A DNA stretch of 64,000 nucleotides from Phanerochaete sordida. Its lineage: Eukaryota; Basidiomycota; Agaricomycetes; Polyporales; Phanerochaetaceae. Where the stretch lies: the NCBI GenBank assembly GCA_019973155.2, contig BPQB01000018.1:1-64000 (forward strand), in the 5' to 3' direction. The notes beneath the pieces are model-generated. The model ran no database searches. It was given only the letters and a program-made list of their open reading frames with translations, and was not told where the DNA came from. Position numbers and translations under genes: made by a program. Shown here piece by piece: positions 54,980 through 64,000 of this stretch; position 1 is the first letter of the stretch; every line of letters begins with the position of its first letter.

Positions 54980-57900
54980 ATGCCACCTAAACGACCCCGG
55001 AGGTCGTCTCCAACCCCACATGGCTTGTCTGCTGGTGAGAAGCTCAAACGCGCGAAATTGTCCGGCAACGAGTACCTGGCATGGAGCTGGGTCGGGACGG
55101 AGGTCACGCACTCCGCTGATATTACCCCGGAGCACCGTCTGGCGACCTGTGGGTTCTCAGTCAAGAACCAACATCCGTTCTGTCCCAACAAATATGCGCC
55201 CTCACCCTCCGATGGGCCGTGTGTCAAAGAACAACTTAAACAACCCGTGGCCAGCGGCGAGCTGGAGGACGACATCATAGTGGTCTCGGATGACGAAGGG
55301 ACTAGATGCGACAGCAAGGCGTGCAAGGCCAACCCAAATTGCCTGAACTACCTGGGCCAGGAGAAATGGGAGGACGAAGGTGTGCAACGCGTTCGGCCAC
55401 GCGTGCGTCACAAATGCTGACGCATAGACATAGGCAAGGCGAGGGACGCGTTTCTCAAGGCCAACGAGCTTGGGGAGGACCCTACACTCGACTCTCGAGC
55501 ACTGGAAACACCAATTGGTCTTAGGGTGCGCCTATCTTTCTACAGGCTATGTTCCGTACCCAAGTTTGTAACCAGAAAGTCACGTAGAACTTGGGCGCAA
55601 CTTGCTACGCGAACGCATTCCTGCAGGTATGACAGAGGTTACTTGGTTGCATCAAATGCTGATAATATGCATAGGTTTGGTATCAAGATATACCATTCCG
55701 CTCAGGTGTATACCAATGCGAACCTAGCCCAGACAAGGAGGACAAGTTTGCGGCAAGCCTTCCAACTTTTGTAGTGGCTCTCTGCTGTCCTAACGGAGAC
55801 CCTAGGAATCGCCCATCTACCAACTACAGGTGACATTTGCCGCTATGCAGCTGAGCAAACAGTCAGTATATAACCCGACCAAACTTGTTGAGTCTCTGAA
55901 ACTTCGGACAACCGAACAACAAGATGCACAAGAGTCAGCAGTCTTCCTCATTCTTATGAAGTGATACTAAAGGTCATTGACAGATTCTCCAAGCTTTTCA
56001 TGGCACACCTCGACTCTGAGTTCGAGAAACAGCCTAACCCTGCTCTCAAGAGTCTGATAGCGGATGAGGTCAGATCCACACGCAATGCTAAGTGTATGCG
56101 TGCTCACGTCCCAGTAGTTCCAAGGGAAGCAAGTTTACGCCACCGTGTGCTCCAAATGTCACACTCGTTCGGAGCGCGAAAGCGAGTTCCTTGAGCTAGA
56201 GCTTACGCTTGCCGCAAGTTCTCTCTACAGCTTATGATTGACAATCACTCATCGAAGGTAGTAGAATAACGCAAGGCTGGAAGATCGTCTCGCGTCTTCC
56301 CTTGCCCCTGAGGAGCTGAAAGGCGACAATCAGTATGTACTGGTCGCATGATATTTCGCGCCGCGTGCTAAGCATGACCCACAGATATCTATGCTCCAAA
56401 TGCGAGAGCCTCCAGGACGCGAAGCGATTCACCGAACTCCGAGAGTTGCCCCCGGTTCTTCACTTCTCGCTCTTGCGTTTTGTCTACGACCTCAATACCA
56501 TGGAGCGCAAGAAGTCGAAGCATGCAGTACTGTTTCCTGAGACCCTCGACATGGACAGATTCATCGATGGGTCATCCGTCGCAGGAGACAAACGCAAGCA
56601 TTCTGAAAGCGGGAAGAACTTGTACCAACTGAGAGGCGTGCTGTTGCATCGCGGTCCAAGTGCGTACCACGGTCACTACGAGACCCAGATCTTTGACATG
56701 AAGTGAGTGTCACGAGCAACACTGCACCATCCTCCTCTGACACGCTTGTACGTACAGGAACAGGGCATGGTATCAATTCAACGACGAAGTGGTGACCAAG
56801 CTAGGTTCTCTGAAACCGCCACAGAAGGGGACCAAGAAGAACGACACGAAACCTACCGCGAAGTACCCGTGCAATTCGTCGTAAGCTGAGCGTCCGCTAA
56901 CGATGGAGCTATAGAACCAAGAAAGCGAGCAACAAGACCACGGCTGCACCAGTGGCTATGGGCAAGCAAGAGAATGACGTAGAAATAATCGAGTGAGCTG
57001 CAATGTTAACAATGACTATCTTCGAACTTCCTGCTCACATTCAAAGTAGAAACCCCGTGCCCAAAGAGAATTCGCCGCTTCAAGAACCTACCGAGTATGC
57101 ACCTCGTAATATCGTCAGGGCGTAGCCTGATTCGTTTGCGTAGCTGCATCTCGTCAAGAGATGCATATATGCTGATTTACGTTCGTGCACCTGGGCATAC
57201 GAATGTTCATACGAATGGTACTTCCGACCCGTTACCTCCACCACGGGCTTTGCGCGTAGTTGAGGAGCTCAACGACGCACATGATAAGGCCTGCGAAGAG
57301 TTTACCGCTAAGTACGCAAACATATTTCCCTGCAAAATCAACTTTTGACCGTCATTGCAGGGAGAAGGCAGCCGAGGACCGCTTCCAACAGACAAGAAGG
57401 ATGGTAATGGACGTGTACCGTTCGTGGAGCCTGTCGCACGGCGAAGAAGACTCCGTCGTGTGCAGCAGGCAGGCTTTAGAAGCGTGGATGTCTCGACACC
57501 TGATCAAACCCAAGGACCGAAAGCCTGACATGATCAACGAAGGTTAGTGCAAGGAAGTTTGACAGCTTTGTGCCATGTATTGAGTACGCTATCAGAGACA
57601 GAACGATGCATAATTTCCAGCAAGGACGTTGTGTGTGTTCATGGACGCCTTGACCCCCAAAAGGCGCATAATATGAAGCGTTTCAAGAAAGTGAGTAATC
57701 TCTCCTGCCTGTGTGCGGAGAATATAAACTAATATCCTCCAGTCAGCGTACGACCGCATGGTCGCTGAAGACCAGTGCACTTACGACCCGCTCTTCTCTC
57801 AGCCGGATGTCTGCCCGGAATGCGTTGAAGAAGGCTTTCAAGGTTGGTCCAAGGGTTTCGACGTCGATACGTACGCTCACCCCGTACCCAGATCGCATGT

Positions 57901-59539
57901 ACCAGGTTGAACACCCTAGGATGGTGTCTCTACTCGATGAGGTCGCATCGGTGGAAGAGGATGACTTCGCTTTCTGGATTTCTAAACCGTGGTTGAAAGA
58001 CTGGCGGTCAGCGAAACCAAGGATGCACAAGACCTTGCAACCAGATCCACCTCCTGATGATCCTGAGTATGCTCATCACGTGCAATGCGAGCACGGCGGG
58101 CTCACGCCGAACGTCATGTCGCGCAAGCGAATATCCCCAGCGGTGCGGTCGCCTGCATACATTTACCAAACTTCGACCTGACCATTAGTGCAGGCCTACG
58201 AACTACTGCGAGGCATCTTTCCCGAATGGAAAACGCTCTCCACGGAATTGGAGCTATGCGCTGTCTGCGAGGCGATGGTGCAAATGTCGCGACAAGACAA
58301 GCGCGGCGCAAAGATCCAAGCGGAGGATGAGAAGGTGCGAATGGTGCTCGCTTCGCCCGACCACTCGCTCACTTGGCCATGAAACATAGGCGAAGCTACG
58401 TCACATGCACGACCACGCGTTGACAGGCAGCAACGCTCTCCTCGAAGAGATCCCCTGCGCGCTCGTCCCAGTTCCCTTCATCCGCGCATGGAGGCAATGG
58501 TTGTTCCACCCTGCCAACGAGCGACCGGACAGCGTCGATACGTCGCAGTTCCTATGTGAACACGGACTTCTAGTCCTCGATCCCAATATTCCCGGAGACC
58601 TCGACGGCGTAGCGGTCCTCATCAGCCGTGATGACTGGGCAGTGCTGGAAACTCTGTGAGCCGCCAACCCGATTATCCATATGTTGCGGAAGCTAACCCG
58701 TGGATCAGGTACTCTTGTGGCCCGCTGATCGCTGTTGAATACACTGACGGCGCGTGGAAGCACGAACCTGCTGTCTGTGAAGCATGCCGCCTCACTCGGT
58801 ACGTAAATCGACGTTATCACGACTACCGTTTCGTGACACATGGTTGCAGCAAGTCCGCTTATGAGAAGACGGAGTTGACCATACGCATTCTGCGGGCGGA
58901 GGATCCTGCGCCGACACCCGAGACGTACGCGAAGCAGCTGTCCCAACCTATGGAAGCACGACCAGCCGTCGTCACGTATGGTTCGAAGAAGGTTGGTAAC
59001 CTGCGTCAGTCAAAGCGGATTCGTCAGGTCAAGGAGCTCGGGAGACGCAAGAAGTTGGTCATCTCGCCGGAGACGACTGTCAAGGACCTGAAGATTCAGG
59101 TTCGGTTCCTTTAGTTTAATCTTGTCACAATCAATGACTGATGATTGGCGGACAGATACAAGCAGAGCTGGAAATCCCGACCATCTCGCAACGCCTCTAT
59201 TATCATGGCAACGAGCTAGAAGACAACTCGATGACGTTGGGGTCGCTAGGCGTGCTGTCCAATGACACCATGGATCTAAAAGAGGAGTCCGAAGACATCG
59301 ATCTCCTAGGTTCAGGTTCGGACGCGGAACCGAGCACACGGAGGAGAGAAGAGCGGGGCTTTGGTGGCACTCTTCTCGGTTACAGCAGTTCATCCAGCCC
59401 ATCACACACGCCCTCGCAACACGCGGACGAGCTCCCTACCAATGGAACGCTCAGCTGTCCTGCATGCACGTACGACAATGCCCCAGGGTCATTCGCTTGT
59501 GCGATGTGCGAAACGGCATTGGACAGATCGGTAGAGTAG
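54980..59539 (+). CDS. USP48-like ubiquitin-specific protease with UBL and RanBP2-type zinc finger
   Basis: Twenty-two exons give 1165 residues: 54980-55379, 55434-55525, 55588-55626, 55675-55770, 55806-55933, 55984-56068, 56118-56213, 56265-56332, 56385-56702, 56758-56880, 56915-56992, 57047-57094, 57144-57311, 57361-57542, 57596-57690, 57743-57842, 57892-58142, 58194-58334, 58390-58655, 58709-58798, 58850-59099, 59156-59539. Catalytic cysteine in NLGATCYANAFLQVWYQDI; QQDAQEFSKLFMAHLDSEF; YLCSKCESLQDAKRFTEL; histidine in YHGHYETQIFD; WYQFNDEVV. DUSP-like regions follow (FWISKPWLKDW, HVQCEHGGLTPN, FLCEHGLLVLD), then a ubiquitin-like domain (ISQRLYYHGNELEDN) and a terminal zinc finger CPACTYDNAPGSFACAMC. 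USP48 family enzymes act in the nucleus on histone H2A and other substrates. Intron 7 is GC-AG; introns 4 and 10 are 35 and 34 nt. Confidence 0.9.
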
Positions 59540-59818
59540 TAGTATAATGATACCCCACTTCGCTCGCTTTTGGTTTGAGAGGGACTACGAATGCTCAACA
59601 TAGTACACGAGGGGACGAACAGACAGCGACAGCGTTATGAATAAGTTCTATGACAAGAGGAACCTACGAACAGGCAAGGAGCAATACTATGACAACAGCG
59701 AAAGAAGCACGACACAAGCAGGAGGAAGAAATGCCGACAGCGGCCCCATTCATGTCATAAATATATAACATACATATTCCCGCGGATCCGAAACCGCCAC
59801 ATTCCTGAACACATCCTA

Positions 59819-62800
59819 TCATGCCCCACCATGCGCGTAGAACGTCGGTATGGGTGGTGGCTGGGGTACGACAGAATGCGACGGGAAGGGAATGTTATGG
59901 AGCATCGCGCCGGTAGAGTGCGGCCGTGTGGGGTCCAGTGATGCCGCGAATTGTGCCGGGTCTGCCGTGAGGGGAGCAGGCGGAGGGAGCGGCGTGTTGC
60001 GCGTCTGTTGCTGCAGCAGGGACTTGGCGGTCATCATCACGTCGACCTCGCTCGACAGCGGGCCGATCATGTCGACGGCCTGCGCGACAGCAGACTGAGT
60101 AGCCACTGAGACCTCCTTGACGGTGACCTGGACTTGGTTCGTTACTGCCTGGGAGGGAACGACCCCAGATGATAGCGTTGCCGAAGTACGGTCGGCAGCG
60201 ACCTGCCGCGCGGCTTGGAGAACCACCTGCTGGGCTGCCGCGGCAAGAACATTTGATTGCGTCGTCGATCCCACTGGCGGTTCGCCGCTACTTTTGTTGT
60301 TGAAGGCCTGGGCCGTCACCGTGAGGACGTGTTGTTGCTTCGCGAGCGACTCAAGTTCTGCCTGGGAGACGTCGATGTGCGGTGACGTAGAGGCGGCAAC
60401 GACTTGAGACTGAGCCTCCTGCGCGACCCGTTGAGCTGCCGTAGTCAGGACTTGCACGACCTGCGAGTCTGGGGCAACGACCGGGGCTGGGGCGATTGCG
60501 GGGGCTAGTGGAGGCTGTGCTCGCAGGATCCTGACAAGAACGGATCAGCGTCGTCGATCATCCGCGGATTAGACTTTTTGGAGCTCACCGTTGAGGGACT
60601 TGCTGCGGAAGCACAGAATCGCTCATGACGCGTCGAGGATTGTGCATATCGCCCACGAGTGACGGGCGCCGTGACGGTGTGAAGGACGCGTCTACGGCCG
60701 TCATAGGGGCTATGTTGACGTGGACTGTGTGCGATAGCATCTCGTCTTTGCCGTCTTGTGTGAACTGCAGAGCGTTATCAGCATTATGTCTCGGACGCAA
60801 AATGAAGCGGAAACATACTCTGGCCTCAACGGTAACGTCGCAGCTCTCAGCGTCTGGCGGGGGAATGCCAGATAGCGTATCGTCGTTCCAGGACAGCCAG
60901 GGCGGGAGATTCGGAGAAGTATATGTCACAGGCATGTTCGAGCGCGACGCTTGGGGATCCCAGATGCGCGGCGTCCACGACCATCGCAGACCGATGTACG
61001 CTACGCCAGGAGGCGCGCCTGCCAGCTTGCGCTGGAAAGGACGGAATGACCACCCGCCCTCGGTCTTCTTTGCATCTACATGCCAAATATGATTTCCCTT
61101 CGATTTCGACTTCTTCCCCTCCTCGTTGAAGCGCGAGATGTAAGGCTGGTTCCACAAGAAGTTTCGGATCTGCACGGACACCAATCGTGTCAGTGCACTG
61201 TAACGAACTTAGGGCAAAGCCGGCTGACCTTTTTCATTGGGATCTTTTCCTCCGGATAACCTTGACGGGCGAGCTAAACCAATGATGCTTGTTATCATCC
61301 GCGCAGTGTGCGTGAATTCTGCTACTTACTTCTTCCAGGAAGGCATTCGTGAAAGCTTGGATACGGAACTTGAACGGACGGAAGTCAGGAGACTCATCCA
61401 AGCGTTGCATCTTCTTCGCCATGAGCGTCTGATGTATTGGCTCGCCCTTGGCATCCGCCGCGTCCACTGTGAGAGGACGATAACGTTGAGGCATGGTACA
61501 ATCGACGCTGGTGAAAAAGGTACGCACGGTTCGAACACGTCTTGTTGAGGAAGTCGAAAAAGATACGCTCGACCTCGGCCTTGTACTCGGCTGGAACTTC
61601 GTTGCCGTGTGAAGCGCTCCCACCCTCTGCGGACGGTGACGTGCGACTGCCGCGTCGAGTGGAAGGACCTGCAGAGCTCGAAGCCGAGTGCCGTTCCTTC
61701 TCATCCATGCCGCCCGACTGCGACGGAGGCGTGTGCGTCTGATACACGTTTCGCGCGGTCAAAGGGTGCTCGTCGTCCGAGTCGTCGCCGTCATCGTCGT
61801 CCCACTCAGGAGAGCCCGCACGCGTGTGTAGGCCTCCCGAGGTCGGAGGCCGCGACTGCGGGTGCGGGTCGAACGGGTTGGCTGGCACCTGGTCGATACC
61901 GAACGCAAACGGATTAGGGTTTGACTGTGACATGGAAGACGACCGTGACATTCTCCCGACTGACAGCGGGGGCATAGCTGAAGGCAAAGCGGCTTGTGAA
62001 GGAATAGTTGGGTGTGTCGGCGAGTGGAAGGCGGAAGATGACGGGGTGTATGCGAGGTTCGTCGCGAGGGGATGTGGGATGCCGGTTAGACTTGAGCCAG
62101 CCCCGGAGAGCGAGTGCGAGTGTCGAGAGACGGTCGGACGACTTTCAGGCCAGGAATTAGTTAGGGCAGCGCTCGAGAACGATGTAGATAGTGGTGCAGG
62201 GGCAGTAGCGGGACCTGAAGGCAATGTCGAGAAGTCCTGCGACAGCTGAGGTGCGAACTCTAGACGTCCCGGGAAGTGCATAGACGAAGGAGTGGACTGC
62301 ATGTCTTGCATGAGCTTCATGCTATGGCCGGATGAACTGGGTGGTCGTGTGGCGGGTAATGAAGGAACAGCAGGTATATTCGGGTGTTCTGCGATGGTAG
62401 CCATCGTAGGTGGTATCGAAGGGTTGGCGAAAGAGAAGGAAGGGGAGGTGTTCATGTGCGGTGGTGGTGGCATTTGAAGCGAGAAGTCGTCTTGAGGTTC
62501 CATTTTCATCGCTTTAGAGATTCTGTCGCCGTCGTTGGTGGAGGCACATCGCTTACGGGACATGTCAGGTGCGTCGAGTGACGAGCTTGACTCTGCCGAC
62601 GCATCGAAGCCAGGAAGCCCATTTAAGTGCTGCTGTGCCTGGGTAGAGTCGAGGCCAAGTCTCACGGGAGGCGAACTATGAGATGCAGTTGTTGCAGCGC
62701 CGGTTTGCGCATGTGGGGACCCAACGGAAGGAGGAGAACCTGAGTTCTGATCCCGCAGCTGCATGGTTGCGACCATCTGTGCGACCAACAAGACGTTCTT

Positions 62801-63638
62801 GGTGAGCTGATCCACTATGCTGGCTGCGGATGTTGTTTGGCCGTTCGAAAACGCCTCGCTGCCAGAGCTCGCGGTCTTCGCAATACTTCGGGCACGTTAG
62901 CGATCAGAAGCCCACGCCACCATGAGGAAGTACTCACTTCTTCAGCATGTCGCCTAATACCATGAGATGAGGATCACTGGCGTCAGGTGAGCTCTCCTTG
63001 CTCTGCGACACTGAGAAGCCTTGCTCGAAGCCAGGCGGGAACGGGAAGTTTGGCTCGTGCGCTGAGGTGGGAGGCCCGCTGTTGGAAGAAGGGAAGCTCA
63101 GATCACCACCTGTGGGGTGGCCTGGCGAAGCTGCGGACCCCGACCGGCTGCGTGACCCGTCAAGGGCCGAGGCGAGCGAAGACGAGCCCATGACATATGC
63201 AGGGACCATGCTGTTGAGAGCGGGAGAAGAGACGTGTGACGGGTTGGTCGACGTCGTGGTCGTGGTCGGCGAAGACAGCATATGGTGGCCGGGCTCGTGG
63301 TTCTCGATGCCACTCATGGGCGGGTCTGGCATGAAAGAAGGGCCGGATTGCTGTGGGAAGTTGGACAGCAGGGCGGACGACGCGAGGTGGTCTGACAGCG
63401 ACGGGTTCGCGAGGTCCATCGGGTCGACCGCCGACATCTGCATGGACAAGGCCATGGAGTCTGCAGAAGCAAAGTCGGAAGGGTACATGGGCAGCTGTGA
63501 GGGTATGTGGTGGGTGGGGGAAATGACGGCGTCGGTACGGGGCTGGAAGCCAGCGACGTCTGTCGGCTGGAATTGCTGGAACTGAGTGTCGATCGGAGTC
63601 GGGGGAGTGGTGGTTTTGGCTTCCTGCTGAGGATCCAT
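59819..63638 (-). CDS. Medusa (MedA/Med1)-like transcriptional regulator
   Basis: Seven exons (63638-62938, 62885-61528, 61466-61330, 61273-61229, 61169-60819, 60764-60589, 60530-59819) give 1159 residues. About 660 N-terminal residues are low-complexity (Ser, Pro, Gln, His), as in fungal regulators. The conserved core, about residues 665-870, reads EVERIFFDFLNKTCSN, LMAKKMQRLDESPDFRPFKF, RIQAFTNAFLEELARQGYP, KIRNFLWNQPYISRFNEEGK, SKSKGNHIWHVDAKK and GGWSFRPFQRKLAG. I associate this with the Medusa family that controls conidiation, adhesion and pathogenic or sexual development (Aspergillus MedA, Neurospora acon-3, Ustilago Med1), from memory. A second block, VAYIGLRWSWTPRIWDPQAS with LPPWLSWNDDTLSGIPPPD, looks like a cadherin-like/immunoglobulin-type fold. 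The C-terminus is rich in Gln, Val and Ala helices, then Pro. No zinc finger is visible. Confidence 0.72.
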
Positions 63639-64000
63639 CACAGCAAGGGGCGTGCTGGGAGACTGCGTGGGCTACGCGTCGAGCTTCTCACACAAGGCGA
63701 TGCAGAGTATCGGGCGGAGAAATGAATGTGTTCACGGCGCAGGAGGGCAAGTGCTGGGATGCAATCGATTCGATCAGGCGTTGCAGCCCTGGTGTCGAAA
63801 GCGTTCAGGACGGGATGTGCTGTGACGAGATACAGGCTGCGTACCGGGTCCGACCAGAGCTCTGATAGTCACACGGAGGAACGTATACGAGGTTCCTGCG
63901 CTGTCGAGCGTTCTGCAGAAGGGCGTGCGTGCAGCGACAGGATACGCGGCTTGGGCGAACAGACCTGAGAAGGAGAGACGAGACCGAAAATACGGCAGCG
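63639..64000. other. upstream region of Medusa-like gene
   Basis: The 362 bp to the window edge should contain the promoter and leader of the Medusa-like gene. Long leaders are common for such regulators. No gene recognised. Confidence 0.4.

Noticed and set aside
1..64000. Transposon, viral, CRISPR or secondary-metabolite cluster signals
   Set aside because: No reverse transcriptase, transposase, capsid or replicase motif, no spaced direct repeats, and no polyketide, peptide or terpene synthase was found.

Overview
The window is a gene-dense stretch of a filamentous basidiomycete nuclear genome, most likely an Agaricomycete wood- or litter-decay fungus. Genes carry many short introns (mostly 43-65 nt) with GTRNGY donors. 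Products include a basidiomycete-type F-box protein, a Medusa-like regulator, a copper-radical (glyoxal) oxidase and a PNS1-type transporter. There is no operon logic: genes lie on both strands as single transcription units, often as tight divergent pairs. I assembled exons by hand from frame continuity, splice signals and family resemblance. Every multi-exon model listed closes to a multiple of three, but no transcript evidence was available.

Layout. 0.8-10.1 kb: BTB/POZ protein, PNS1/choline-transporter-like membrane protein (-), medium-chain oxidoreductase (-), WD40 protein resembling TFIIIC subunit Tfc6/GTF3C2 (+). 10.3-17.1 kb: large coiled-coil protein (-) and a USP10/Ubp3-type deubiquitinase (+). 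17.6-22.1 kb: tandem pair of an unnamed multipass membrane family (+). 22.7-26.1 kb: mitoribosomal mL54 (+) and the ribosome-collision ligase HEL2/ZNF598 (-). 26.4-30.9 kb: tandem pair of monocarboxylate-porter-like MFS transporters (-), with a perfect 45-nt palindrome just after the first one's stop codon. 31.9-38.8 kb: fibrillarin, protein O-mannosyltransferase PMT2, tRNA-Ile(AAU), SIRT5-like sirtuin. 39.0-45.0 kb: second BTB protein, ten-exon F-box/zinc protein (-) and its N-terminally truncated paralogue (-). 45.3-49.0 kb: URI/Bud27-like DUF3835 protein (-), divergent from the pre-rRNA factor PNO1 (+). 49.3-54.9 kb: secreted glyoxal oxidase with an added N-terminal domain (+), FAM50/XAP5 (-), mitoribosomal uS13m (+), TRAPP subunit BET3 (-). 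55.0-63.6 kb: a 22-exon USP48-like deubiquitinase with UBL and RanBP2-type zinc finger (+), and a Medusa-like transcriptional regulator (-).

Two themes recur. The first is ubiquitin: two BTB proteins, an F-box protein and its truncated copy, a RING ligase and two USP deubiquitinases. The second is ribosome biogenesis and RNA metabolism: fibrillarin, PNO1, HEL2, two mitoribosomal proteins, a TFIIIC-like subunit and FAM50. I see no sign that these form one dedicated gene cluster. No transposon, virus, CRISPR array or toxin gene was recognised. The most unusual items are the palindrome, the truncated F-box paralogue, the sirtuin with an altered acyl-selectivity position, a GC-AG intron beside 34-35-nt introns in the USP48-like gene, and strong intragenic GC patches.
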